Shown: positions 41,764-50,969 of the stretch, in pieces
Position numbering within the stretch: position 1 is the stretch's first letter
Layout: every line of letters begins with the position of its first letter
Assembly: GCF_900198655.1 (NCBI RefSeq)
Contig: NZ_FZPO01000024.1
Location: 1 to 51,486 of the forward strand
DNA: 51,486 bases
From: Helicobacter equorum
Lineage (GTDB): Bacteria; Campylobacterota; Campylobacteria; Campylobacterales; Helicobacteraceae
Direction of reading: 5' to 3'
Translations under genes and position numbers: made by a program
Notes under the pieces: model-generated
Seen by the model: only the letters and a program-made list of their open reading frames with translations
What the model was told of the DNA's origin: nothing
Database searches by the model: none

Positions 41764-42480
41764 TTAGATAGCAAGTTTATACCCCAATCCTTTAAGCATT
41801 TGTAAAGTGAATTGTGCGCTTGTTTTGGCAGCAGATTCCAAAAACTCATCAAAGCTCACATCGGCGTTGCCATCGGCACTATCGCTAATTGATCGAAAAA
41901 TGCAAAATGGCACACCAAAGGCATCACATACTACTGCAACACTCGCTCCTTCCATTTCTACACAATCTGCACCAAATGTATCAATAATCCATTGTTTTTT
42001 GGATTCACTAGCGATAAATTGATCACCCGAAGCGATCACGCCAACCTTGAGTTCTTTGCCTATGAGTTTGGCGACTTTATGTGCTAGGCTATTGAGTGTA
42101 GAATCTGCCTCGATAAAGGTTTTACTCTCAGGGATAAATCCTAGTGGATGCCCAAATGCACTGATATCCACATCGTGTTGGCAAAGTTTGGAAGCTATGA
42201 GTAAATCACCGACTTTAAGGTCTTTTGCCAATCCACCAGCTACACCACTAAAAATAATTTTTTCACACCCAAAGTGTGTAATCATTGTAGTGGCAGTGAT
42301 AGTTGCATGCACCTTGCCAATTTTGCTATAAGCGATGTATATTTCATCTGTAGCGACACGCACTTTATAATAGGTATTGCCTCCAAGTTGTTCTTGTGTG
42401 ATAGGGTATTGCAACGCTTCTAGACTTTGGATAAGAGGCGTGATTTCTTCTAGCATTGCACCGATGATAGCGACTTTCAT
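41764..42480 (-). CDS. mtnN: 5'-methylthioadenosine/S-adenosylhomocysteine nucleosidase
   Basis: A 238-residue nucleosidase (Pfs/MTAN). It begins KVAIIGAMLEEITPLI with the catalytic Glu12, has IIFSGVAGGLAKDLKVGDLLIAS, the substrate-binding VEMEGASVAVVC, and SDSADGNA with the catalytic aspartate. It recycles SAH and methylthioadenosine; in Helicobacter it also hydrolyses 6-amino-6-deoxyfutalosine in menaquinone synthesis. It follows fabD by nine bases. Confidence 0.96.
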   Translation of the reverse strand: MKVAIIGAMLEEITPLIQSLEALQYPITQEQLGGNTYYKVRVATDEIYIAYSKIGKVHATITATTMITHFGCEKIIFSGVAGGLAKDLKVGDLLIASKLCQHDVDISAFGHPLGFIPESKTFIEADSTLNSLAHKVAKLIGKELKVGVIASGDQFIASESKKQWIIDTFGADCVEMEGASVAVVCDAFGVPFCIFRSISDSADGNADVSFDEFLESAAKTSAQFTLQMLKGLGYKLAI

Positions 42481-42489
42481 ACAAGCTCC

Positions 42490-43416
42490 TTATAGCATTT
42501 GTAGTGTTTCTTTGAGTGTGTCAAGATTATTGACATTGTATGTAGGTTTTTGGCTTAGGCGTTTATTTAAGCCTTTTAGGACATTACCATTACCAAATTC
42601 TATATATCCATCTACTTGTGAATCTATTTTGAGAATAGATTGTTTATAGAGCACGGGCGATACAAGTTGTTTGCTTAGAAGTTCTTTTGCTTCCTGTTTG
42701 CTTTGGTAGGTTTGTAATGTTGCATTTGAGAGGATAGGAGTTGATGAATCGCCACTTAGATGCTCTTCTAAGAGTGCGCCAAATTCATGTAAGATTGGTT
42801 CTAGCATAGGACAATGACTTGCTACAGACATAGGCAAAAGCAATGCTCGCTTTGCTCCTAACGCTTTGATATTAGATTCACATGCACTTAAATCACTTTT
42901 TGTTCCTGCAAGCACTACTTGCCCATCGCCGTTGTAATTCGCACACCACACTTTTTTGCCATTTTGTTGTGCGGTTTGGCAAAATTCCTCTAAAGCTTTG
43001 TCTTCAACGCCCACAACCACCATCATTCCTGCATCTTGTCCTTCACAAGCCTTTGCCATAAGCGCACCGCGTGTATGCACGAGTTTCATGCCATTACCAA
43101 ACTCTGCACCATTGGCAACAATAAATGCACTTACTTCACCAAGCGAATGTCCAAAGGCAAGACTTGGCATTAATGGATGCTCTTGTTGCAAGATATGGTG
43201 TGCTATGTAGCTTATGAGAAAGATTGCTGGTTGTGTGTATTGCGTGAGGCTGAGGTTAGGGTTGTCGTTAAAGAGTAGATCTTTGATATCGATTTTTATC
43301 GCTTCACTAGCTTCTTCAAATAATTCTTTGGCAAGAGTAAAATTTTCATAAAATTCCTTACCCATACCTATACTTTGACTACCTTGACCAGGAAATATAA
43401 ACGCATATCGTTTCAT
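42490..43416 (-). CDS. fabD: Malonyl-CoA:ACP transacylase
   Basis: A 308-residue FabD that loads malonate on acyl carrier protein. FIFPGQGSQSIGMGKEFYENF, GHSLGEVSAF (active-site serine), the LVHTRGALM arginine segment, and SVASHCPML (catalytic histidine) are present. The ATG at 43416 is chosen because the protein then begins MKRYAFIFPGQG as in the family; an upstream frame to 43473 adds unrelated residues. Confidence 0.95.
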   Translation of the reverse strand: MKRYAFIFPGQGSQSIGMGKEFYENFTLAKELFEEASEAIKIDIKDLLFNDNPNLSLTQYTQPAIFLISYIAHHILQQEHPLMPSLAFGHSLGEVSAFIVANGAEFGNGMKLVHTRGALMAKACEGQDAGMMVVVGVEDKALEEFCQTAQQNGKKVWCANYNGDGQVVLAGTKSDLSACESNIKALGAKRALLLPMSVASHCPMLEPILHEFGALLEEHLSGDSSTPILSNATLQTYQSKQEAKELLSKQLVSPVLYKQSILKIDSQVDGYIEFGNGNVLKGLNKRLSQKPTYNVNNLDTLKETLQML

Positions 43417-43529
43417 CGAAGTCCTTTGTGTTTGATTTGTGTCACATTTTCGATCATAGAGGGATTTTAGCATATTTCTTACTAAGATTTGCTAAAAGCA
43501 TGTTAAGCCTTGTTTTATGTTTTTTGGGC

Positions 43530-43535
43530 TACAAT
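43530..43535 (+). promoter_or_regulatory. -10 element for tRNA-Ser
   Basis: TACAAT, 30 bases before the mature tRNA, preceded by a T-rich stretch. This spacing fits a short 5' leader. Confidence 0.4.
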
Positions 43536-43565
43536 CCCAAATCCTTTTATCACTTTAGATTTGTT

Positions 43566-43656
43566 GGACCGGTGGGTGAGTTGGCTGAAACCACATCCCT
43601 GCTAAGGATGCGTAGCCGCAAGGTTACCGAGGGTTCGAATCCCTCCCTGTCCGCCA
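43566..43656 (+). tRNA. tRNA-Ser (anticodon GCT)
   Basis: A 91-base tRNA with the long variable arm of the serine class (GTAGCCGCAAGGTTAC region). The anticodon stem CATCC/GGATG closes the loop CTGCTAA with anticodon GCT, reading AGC/AGU. The T arm is GAGGG-TTCGAAT-CCCTC and CCA is encoded. The acceptor stem GGACCGG/CCTGTCC has a C-U mismatch at the fifth pair. Confidence 0.95.
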
Positions 43657-43750
43657 TTCATAATTCTTTCACACAAAATCTCTAGAATTTTTCGCACTTT
43701 TTAAATTTTTCTTGATATGAGTCATTATTCGGAATCGATATTATTTAAAA

Positions 43751-43765
43751 TAATAATGGTTATTA
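43751..43765. promoter_or_regulatory. Fur-like box upstream of the TRL gene
   Basis: TAATAATGGTTATTA matches the 7-1-7 Fur consensus of H. pylori (TAATAATnATTATTA) at all but one position. It lies at about -36 to -50 relative to the start implied by the TATAAT box at 43789-43794. Iron control is inferred. Confidence 0.5.
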
Positions 43766-43788
43766 ATTTTTTATAAATAAAATTATTC

Positions 43789-43794
43789 TATAAT
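43789..43794 (+). promoter_or_regulatory. -10 element of the TRL gene
   Basis: A perfect TATAAT. It predicts a transcript starting near 43801 with a leader of about 190 bases before the TRL start codon. Confidence 0.5.
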
Positions 43795-43826
43795 ATCACC
43801 CAAATAAAAATTTCTGCCAACTACAA

Positions 43827-43864
43827 GATGCCATAGGTTGGGCGGGTGGGTATGCGCATCTTTT
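43827..43864 (+). terminator. Leader hairpin followed by T run (possible attenuator)
   Basis: GATGCCATA pairs with TATG-C-GCATC around a G-rich loop, and TTTT follows directly. The loop has the run GGTTGGGCGGGTGGG, which could also form a G-quadruplex. It sits in the leader of the TRL transcript, so it could stop transcription early or be a small RNA end. Confidence 0.4.
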
Positions 43865-43994
43865 CTCCCTTATTTGTTGTTGTATTCCTCTTAGATTCTC
43901 CAAGCTTTTGGAGATGAGAGGGGTATTAGGAAAAATCTTATAAAACTATTTTTTGGTAGAATATCCATTTTTTAGAAAACATTGAAGGAGTTTT

Positions 43995-44306
43995 ATGAAA
44001 AGTGTATTAGCAAGTTTAAGTGTAGCGAGTATCTTGTTGGTATTTTCTGGTTGTGCGACGACTACTCCTATTGGCGCGATTTTTACAGATGTCACACTAC
44101 CTTTGAATGCAACTTCAGCAAATAGTGCGATAAAAAAAGGCGAAGCAACTTGCACAAGCATTTTGAGTCTTGTGGCTACTGGTGATTGTTCGATACAGAC
44201 AGCAGCACAAAATGGAAATATCCAAACTATTAGATCTGTAGAGAATAAAGCTTATAGTGTGCTTGGGATATATAGCGTTTATACAACAATTGTGTGGGGT
44301 AATTAA
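43995..44306 (+). CDS. TRL-family lipoprotein
   Basis: A 103-residue lipoprotein. The signal ends LLVFSGC (lipobox), and the mature part TPIGAIFTDVTLPL, KKGEATCTSILSLVATGDCSIQTAAQNGNI and YSVLGIYSVYTTIVWG matches the TRL (tRNA-associated locus) family first named in H. pylori. As its name suggests, it lies next to a tRNA gene, here tRNA-Ser. Function unknown. GAAGGAG precedes the ATG. Confidence 0.9.
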   Translation: MKSVLASLSVASILLVFSGCATTTPIGAIFTDVTLPLNATSANSAIKKGEATCTSILSLVATGDCSIQTAAQNGNIQTIRSVENKAYSVLGIYSVYTTIVWGN

Positions 44307-44324
44307 TTGTTGCACATACTTTAT

Positions 44325-45337
44325 CTAGATAGTGTGTGAATCTAAGTAGCTAGATTCTTGTATGTCTTCTATAAAATAACGCGGTCTATGCTTAGATTCT
44401 GTATAGATTTTACCTATATATTCCCCTATGATTCCTAAACTTAGTAGTTGCACGCCACTAAAGAAACTAAAAGGAATGATAGTGGATGCCCAACCCCACA
44501 AGGCATTATCGGTAAATACCTTGACATATAGTGCATAAACACCAAGTCCAAGAGAGAGTATAAAAAATATAAATCCCAGTATGCTTACTAGTCGCAGGGG
44601 CATAATACTAAAACTTGTGATTCCATTCCATGCAAAAGAAAGCATTTTGCGTAGGGGGTATTTGGATTCTCCTATATTCCTTGGCTTGACATCAAAAAAC
44701 ACATATGCTTTAGAGAAGCCTATATTGTCGATGATACCTCGCAAAAAGAGATTGGATTCTTTATGATTTAAAAGTGCATTTAATGCTTTTTGACTCAATA
44801 GTCTGTAGTCCGCATGGTTTTTGGTAACTTTCACTCCCATAAGATTCATAAGTTTATAAAATCCAAGTGCAGTATATTTTTTAAATATAGTGTCAGTGTT
44901 GCGGTCATTTCGAATACCCATTACTATGTCCGCACCATTTTTGTATTTTTGTATAAACTCATCAAGTTTTTGTTCATCTTGTTGCAAATCACAATCAATA
45001 CTTATAGCGCAATCACATCGTGTGCTTGCATATTCTAATCCTGCTAAAAGCGCGTTTTGATGCCCTTTGTTGGTGGAGAGTTTAAGCGCTATAGTTTGTG
45101 GAGAATGGCAAGTGCTACAAAATCTGTTTCGGGGGGGGGGCAATTATGCAATAGTGTATTTAGCACTTTCCAAGTTTGATCTTTGCTTCCATCATCGACA
45201 AATACAATAGCGCTTGTTGGTGCGATGAGGTTGTGTGCAATCATTGATTGAATCTTGTTGCATAGCACTCGATAGGTTTTTGGTAACACAAGCTCTTCAT
45301 TATAACAAGGCACGATGAGATAGAGTATAGGATTCAT
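44325..45337 (-). CDS. Family 2 glycosyltransferase (GtrB/DPM1-like), phase-variable, OFF here
   Basis: A membrane-bound family 2 glycosyltransferase broken at a poly-C tract. The N-terminal part from the ATG at 45337 (LIVPCYNEELVLPKTY, AIVFVDDGSKDQTW) is in one frame and stops soon after the tract. The C-terminal part (44325-45143) is in another and continues with STNKGHQNALLAGLEYA, ISIDCDLQQDEQ (DxD) and two C-terminal membrane helices as in GtrB-type bactoprenol glycosyltransferases. With 11 C (or 8) the parts would join into about 337 residues; with 10 they do not. It lies next to pseB, so a role in surface glycan or flagellin sugar is possible. Confidence 0.83.
45131..45140 (-). repeat. 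Poly-G/C tract (10 bases) in the family 2 glycosyltransferase
   Basis: Ten consecutive G on the plus strand (C in the coding strand), about 66 codons into the gene, just after the DDGS motif. Ten bases put the gene out of frame. Confidence 0.88.
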
Positions 45338-45381
45338 GGATTTCCTTTGTGTTGTTTGTGGGTATTATACATTTTTGTGCT

Positions 45382-46392
<1,011 letters not shown>

Positions 46393-48174
46393 TTAGCGTA
46401 TGTAACCTAAATCATAGAGTTTATTGACAATATTGACAAGTATTGGACCACCACTTCCACCACTACCGCCGTGCTCTAGCATAATTGTAATGGCGTATTT
46501 AGGGTTATTGTATGGGACAAATGCCGTAATCCATGCGTGTGATCGCTCAAAATATTCCATTTCATGCTCTTTAATTCTTGTTTTCATATCTTGAGGGATT
46601 CCAGTAACTTGTGCCGTGCCGGTTTTACACGCAATAGGGACTTTAGCTCCGCGTGTTCGCCAATAGGCTGTCCCACCATCAGCGGAATTACACACTTGAT
46701 ACATACCTTTGCGTAATACTCCTAGTTTTTGTTTTTGGATAGCGCTTAAGATATCTTTTGTTGGGTATTGTATGGGCGTTTGATTGAAAGATTTAGCAAA
46801 ATGTGGTGTCACAAGCTTTCCTGAAGCAATAAGTGCAGTATAGCGCGCAACTTGCATCGGTGTAACAAGAAAATATCCCTGTCCGATAGAAGTATTAATC
46901 AAATCTCCCATAACCCAATTTTCACCTCTTGCTTTAAGCTTCCATTCAGGTGTTGGAATTACACCAGATTTTTCATGCGGAATATCCACTCCTGTCTTTT
47001 TCCCAAACCCCATTTGACTAAGCACCGTAGAAATATTGCTAATCCCAACAATCATAGAGAGTTTATAAAAATACACATCCACCGAGCTTTTAATGGCTTT
47101 AAATAAATCCGCACTACCATGCCCGCATTTCCAATCGCGATATTTTCTCCCTCCTAGCTCGATAAAACACGGCGTTTCGATAGTGGTGTTTTCTGTGATA
47201 TTACCAAACTCCAAAAATGCCAAGCCCATTGCCATTTTGACAACTGATCCTGGTGGATATTGCCCTGCGATTAATTTATTGACAAGCGGATAGTGAGGAT
47301 TTTCTAAGAGACTGCGCCATTTTTGTGTGCTAATGCCTCCGATAAAATCATTAAGGTTATACTCCGGATAGCTTCCTGCCGTGAGAATCTCACCATTATG
47401 CACATCAAGCACGATTACCGCACCTTCTTTTTGTGAGAATTCTGAATCGATAAGTTCTTGGAGGCGGAGGTCTAATGTAAGCGTGAGATTATTTTGTATG
47501 AGTGGTTTTGGATCTTCTAGCACTCTCACTTCTCTATGTAGGGCATTTATTTGTGTTTTTTTGTAGCTTGGTTCGCCTTGAAGGAAGTCATTATATTGCG
47601 ATTCTATACCCATTTTGCCAATTATTTTCGTATAAAAAGAGAGTGGATTTTGTGTCATATCTTTTTGATTTGCTTTGGACACATAACCGACAATATGCGA
47701 AGCGGAGTATTCGTTGGGATAAAATCTCTTGCTTGTTGGTATGATGATAATATAAGGACTTTGCTTGAGATATGTATAAGAGTGTCGAATTTCACGATAT
47801 GTCAAGAAATCTACAACAACGATAGGTGAGTGATTATATGAGGTGTTGGCATTGGTATAGGTTTTTGTGAGTTTTTGAGAATCTAGAGAGGGAAAGTAGT
47901 GTGTGAGAAGTTGGATTTGTTCTTGGAGCGTTGCGCTTTTTAGGCGTGGTGTGATAGCAATAGCAAACCCTAATTCATTAATAGCCAAAGGCTCATGATT
48001 CCTATCAAGAATCTGTCCGCGTGCAGGCATCAGCACATCAACTTTTGTGGCATTTTTTTGTGCATATTTTGTGTAGTATTCATGGTTGATGCTTGTAATT
48101 ACCCAAAGGCGTAACAAGATAATAAGCCACACAAAGATAAAAAAGCCTATGGTAATTTTAAATCGTATATTCAT
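46393..48174 (-). CDS. mrdA: Penicillin-binding protein 2 (MrdA)
   Basis: A 593-residue class B penicillin-binding protein, the transpeptidase of the cell-elongation machinery. One N-terminal membrane helix, the pedestal domain (ARGQILDRNHEPLAIN), and the transpeptidase motifs SVVK (in YPPGSVVKMA), SSVDV (SxN-like region) and KTGT (ACKTGTAQVTG) are in order. The start overlaps the end of the MreD-like gene by 17 bases. In rod- or spiral-shaped Helicobacter it acts with MreB and RodA. Confidence 0.95.
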   Translation of the reverse strand: MNIRFKITIGFFIFVWLIILLRLWVITSINHEYYTKYAQKNATKVDVLMPARGQILDRNHEPLAINELGFAIAITPRLKSATLQEQIQLLTHYFPSLDSQKLTKTYTNANTSYNHSPIVVVDFLTYREIRHSYTYLKQSPYIIIIPTSKRFYPNEYSASHIVGYVSKANQKDMTQNPLSFYTKIIGKMGIESQYNDFLQGEPSYKKTQINALHREVRVLEDPKPLIQNNLTLTLDLRLQELIDSEFSQKEGAVIVLDVHNGEILTAGSYPEYNLNDFIGGISTQKWRSLLENPHYPLVNKLIAGQYPPGSVVKMAMGLAFLEFGNITENTTIETPCFIELGGRKYRDWKCGHGSADLFKAIKSSVDVYFYKLSMIVGISNISTVLSQMGFGKKTGVDIPHEKSGVIPTPEWKLKARGENWVMGDLINTSIGQGYFLVTPMQVARYTALIASGKLVTPHFAKSFNQTPIQYPTKDILSAIQKQKLGVLRKGMYQVCNSADGGTAYWRTRGAKVPIACKTGTAQVTGIPQDMKTRIKEHEMEYFERSHAWITAFVPYNNPKYAITIMLEHGGSGGSGGPILVNIVNKLYDLGYIR

Positions 48175-48619
48175 AGATATTTACCAAAACGATTTCAAAT
48201 AAACAATAATATACAAGCACGATAGGATTGATATCCAATGTAGTGTGAGTGATAAAACTTATGCAAACAAGCGCTATATACACACCAACATATGTAAGTA
48301 TGACTTGCGCTATGTGTATGACATGCTTTACATTAAAGTGTGCAAGCCACGCAATGACTATATAGTGCAACACCACAAATAAGACAAATAAGAGCCATAG
48401 TGGCATAGCATAAAAGATTTCTACAACAAACATAATGGCAATAATGATACAAAACTGCCAAAAATCCTCTTTTTGGTCATAATACCTAAAGAGCAAAAAT
48501 AACACACCAAGCAATGGAGGCAAATACACAAACATACTTGCTAGACATTCATACACAAAGAGTCCTAGCAAAAGAAGAATATTTTTTAAACTTTGGCTAT
48601 AAGAGCTATCTCGTCGCAT
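48158..48619 (-). CDS. Membrane protein, possibly MreD-like
   Basis: A protein of about 153 residues with five hydrophobic segments (LLLLGLFVYECLASMFVYLPPLLGVLFLLF, FCIIIAIMFVVEIFYAMPLWLLFVLFVVL and so on). It overlaps the start of mrdA, the place where MreD is often encoded, and its size suits MreD, but I see no sequence motif that proves it. Three ATG codons (48655, 48637, 48619) are possible starts; the last keeps the overlap with the preceding gene smallest. Confidence 0.5.
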   Translation of the reverse strand: MRRDSSYSQSLKNILLLLGLFVYECLASMFVYLPPLLGVLFLLFRYYDQKEDFWQFCIIIAIMFVVEIFYAMPLWLLFVLFVVLHYIVIAWLAHFNVKHVIHIAQVILTYVGVYIALVCISFITHTTLDINPIVLVYYCLFEIVLVNIYEYTI

Positions 48620-49047
48620 ATTGGAAAGTGTTTGCATTTGATACAATCCGCCCATATTTTGTGGTTTGGTAAAAGTTTTTTATCTATTATAACAAATCCT
48701 AGCTTTTGAAAAAGCTTCTCTTTGTAGGTTAGGACTAAAACTTCTTGTAAGCCCAAATCACGAGCTTCTTGCTTGATAGATTCTATCAATGCACTGGCTA
48801 TGCCTTTGTTTCTGTGATTTTCTTTAACAATAAGTGATCGCAATTCTCCAAGGGTTGAAGAATACACATATAGCGCACAAAATCCCACAATATCACCATT
48901 ATCACGCACGATATGATAAGATCTGATTGCATTTGCCATTTCATCTTCACTGCGTTCTAAAATGACACCACGCCTTACTTCATCGCTTACCAAAGCACGC
49001 ATTTGTGGTATGTCTTTGATTGTAGGTTTTTCTATCAAATATGCCAT
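48586..49047 (-). CDS. argA: Short-form N-acetylglutamate synthase (GNAT)
   Basis: A 153-residue GNAT acetyltransferase. LRSLIVKENHRNKGIASALIESI is the acetyl-CoA loop, and the C-terminal KIWADCIKCKHFPICDEIAL, with its paired cysteines, matches the short ArgA-type synthases that start arginine synthesis. The gene symbol rests on this tail. It overlaps the following membrane-protein gene and starts 22 bases after the stop of the RDD gene. Confidence 0.75.
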   Translation of the reverse strand: MAYLIEKPTIKDIPQMRALVSDEVRRGVILERSEDEMANAIRSYHIVRDNGDIVGFCALYVYSSTLGELRSLIVKENHRNKGIASALIESIKQEARDLGLQEVLVLTYKEKLFQKLGFVIIDKKLLPNHKIWADCIKCKHFPICDEIALIAKV

Positions 49048-49069
49048 ATTATTTCCTTTGTAGATTCTG

Positions 49070-49567
49070 TTAGTGTTTTTTGGCTGTGGGTTTTTGGATT
49101 ATTTGCGTATGGCATACAAGATCGTAAAATGTTTTACGATCTTGTCGAAAATATGCAATACACACGCCTATAATACTTGCCATACCAATAATCCACAATA
49201 TATAGCGCAAAAATGCTATCCCAAATGAAACTTTTTGGTTTTGTTCATCTTGTGCTACAAGTTGCAAACCTACATACCGATAACCGGGGGTTTGCCCATT
49301 AGTTGCAATAAAAAGCGAGAGAATAATCCCAAAACTCACCACGCAAACAAAAATCACACTTTGATTTCCCAAAAATGCCTCTTTGGATCCCAAGATAAAG
49401 TATGCTATATACAAAATAGGCATATTAATCATAAACATATCCGTAATAAATGCAATGATACGCTCCCATAAAAAAAATGGCATTTTATGTGTTTTTTGGG
49501 CTTTGGTTGTAGTATGGTGTTTAGTTTGTTTGGTAGTGCGCCAACGAGGTTTTGTGTGTTTTTTCAC
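49070..49567 (-). CDS. RDD-family membrane protein
   Basis: A 165-residue protein with a basic Lys/Thr-rich N-terminus and three to four membrane segments. RIIAFITDMFMINMPILYI holds the family's R and D, NGQTPGYRYVGLQLV the second motif, and QDRKTFYDLVCHTQII the last (DxxxxTxxxD-type). The start codon is GTG. The gene starts two bases after the stop of pyrE, as the RDD gene does next to pyrE in H. pylori. Function unknown. Confidence 0.85.
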   Translation of the reverse strand: MKKHTKPRWRTTKQTKHHTTTKAQKTHKMPFFLWERIIAFITDMFMINMPILYIAYFILGSKEAFLGNQSVIFVCVVSFGIILSLFIATNGQTPGYRYVGLQLVAQDEQNQKVSFGIAFLRYILWIIGMASIIGVCIAYFRQDRKTFYDLVCHTQIIQKPTAKKH

Positions 49568-49568
49568 G

Positions 49569-50180
49569 CTAGTTTCCTCTGCTACCAGGCTTTATAGCAG
49601 GTAGTGCACCTTCTTTGCATAATGGACAATCTTGTGGTGCGTACATATCGAATACAAAATCTTCTAACGCAAAAAGTGGAATAGATTCTGGAAGTTTTGC
49701 TTCACTTTTTCGCTCAAGCTTTGATCCTACCCTTTGACAGAATCCACGATTAGCAAGTCCTGCAAATGCTACAATATTTGCCCCTAAGGCTTCTAGGCAT
49801 TGTGCAGATTCTAGAGCCGAACCACCTGTGGTGATAATATCTTCGCATACAAGGACTTTTTCACTTTTTTTTACCTCAAAACCGCGGCGTAATGTCATCT
49901 TTCCCTCTACGCGTTCTGTAAAGATAAATCTCACCCCAAGCGCACGAGCCAACTCATAACCAGCCAAGATTCCTCCAAGAGCAGGAGAGCACACACAATC
50001 TAGCTGAATGCCATATTTTGTGATTTGTTGGGCAAGAGCTGTGGCTAATTCCTGTGCTATGGCTGGATTTTCTAGCACTTTGGCTGATTGAAGATAAAAG
50101 GCAGAGTGATTGCCACTACTTAATAAAAAATGCCCTTGTAGTAGGGCTTTTGCATTTGTGTAGTATGCTTTGATATTCAT
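49569..50180 (-). CDS. pyrE: Orotate phosphoribosyltransferase
   Basis: A 203-residue enzyme of pyrimidine synthesis that joins orotate and PRPP. The PRPP-binding motif is [19 protein letters not shown], the dimer-loop region [14 protein letters not shown], and the N-terminal [16 protein letters not shown]. The C-terminus has a CPLC pair, as seen in the longer bacterial form. Confidence 0.95.
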   Translation of the reverse strand: MNIKAYYTNAKALLQGHFLLSSGNHSAFYLQSAKVLENPAIAQELATALAQQITKYGIQLDCVCSPALGGILAGYELARALGVRFIFTERVEGKMTLRRGFEVKKSEKVLVCEDIITTGGSALESAQCLEALGANIVAFAGLANRGFCQRVGSKLERKSEAKLPESIPLFALEDFVFDMYAPQDCPLCKEGALPAIKPGSRGN

Positions 50181-50189
50181 AGATTCTCC

Positions 50190-50876
50190 TTAAAAACGCA
50201 AAGAATATTGCAAGAAGTTTATCGTCGGTCCATACTCTAGCGTATAATCTAGCGCATCAAGACCGATAAAAATTTCATTAAATTTGTAGTTAAAGATCGG
50301 TCCAAATCCTATGGTGGGGAAAAAACCTACTTTTTTGCTTCGGTTTAGTGTTGGGTTGGCAACTTGTGAGGTGCGTGCGACATCATTGATGCCAAAACTC
50401 ACAAGCCTAGCTTTGAATCCAAAATAAGGATTGACATATGCGCGGTATTCTGCCGAGATTCCCATACGATAGATTTGAAAAAGGTTTGGTGTATTTGCAC
50501 TGATATTTAAGTCCGTGCCAAAGTTATTGGCAAATCGATCAAAAAACAAAAAAATGCGCAAGGAATTATCTTTTTGCACGACAAAATTATACCCCGCTTC
50601 TGCGCCTATAATATACCCAATCTCACCCCTTGGATTATATGTCATTCCTGCACTTAAACCAAGATAGAATTTTGATCGTGGATCTTTTTGCTTTGGTTCA
50701 GGAATACCGGCAACTTTATTAAGAAGGCTTTGGTGTGTTTTTTGGACTTCTTGTAGGATTTCCTCTTGAGGCTTGAGATCGTCTTCATACCGAATCTCTG
50801 TGCGTTTTCCCCATAATGCCACATTAGAGAAGCATATATATAGACAACACAAAAGGGTAAAGCCTCTTGTTTTCAA
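50190..50876 (-). CDS. Helicobacter-type outer membrane beta-barrel protein
   Basis: A 228-residue protein with a signal peptide (GFTLLCCLYICFSNVALW), a short helical part, then alternating strands from residue 70 on (SKFYLGLSAGMTYNP, YIIGAEAGYNFVV) ending in YSLRF, the C-terminal aromatic signature of outer membrane barrels. The start codon is TTG with AAGGA upstream. It ends nine bases before pyrE and faces the DUF2147 gene. The exact OMP family cannot be assigned. Confidence 0.8.
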   Translation of the reverse strand: MKTRGFTLLCCLYICFSNVALWGKRTEIRYEDDLKPQEEILQEVQKTHQSLLNKVAGIPEPKQKDPRSKFYLGLSAGMTYNPRGEIGYIIGAEAGYNFVVQKDNSLRIFLFFDRFANNFGTDLNISANTPNLFQIYRMGISAEYRAYVNPYFGFKARLVSFGINDVARTSQVANPTLNRSKKVGFFPTIGFGPIFNYKFNEIFIGLDALDYTLEYGPTINFLQYSLRF

Positions 50877-50926
50877 GCATAATCCTTGTTTATAAGTGTT
50901 TTTATAAGCACTATTGTAGCAATTTC

Positions 50927-50935
50927 TGATATACT
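50927..50935 (+). promoter_or_regulatory. Extended -10 promoter of the DUF2147 gene
   Basis: TGATATACT is an extended -10 element, 35 bases before the ATG. Confidence 0.45.
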
Positions 50936-50969
50936 TTAGCTTAAGACTAAGTATCTTTTAAGGATTAAT

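Larger units (their letters stand above)
43657..43994. other. Intergenic region before the TRL lipoprotein
   Basis: This 338-base gap holds a Fur-like box (43751-43765), a TATAAT -10 box (43789-43794), and a leader of about 190 bases with two hairpins: GATGCCATA/TATG-C-GCATC (43827-43860, followed by TTTT) and CTCCAA/TTGGAG (43898-43913). A 21-codon open frame (43852-43917) exists but is probably chance. No other gene is seen. Confidence 0.5.

Noticed and set aside
43852-43917. A 21-codon open frame (MRIFSP...) in the TRL leader
   Set aside because: No good ribosome site, and it runs through two hairpins that explain the sequence better; chance open frames of this length are common.
44325-45143. 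A separate 272-residue glycosyltransferase starting at TTG (MPPPRN...)
   Set aside because: The start lies in the poly-C tract and the piece lacks the N-terminal sugar-nucleotide strand, which is found in the other frame just upstream. It is the C-terminal part of one frameshifted gene.
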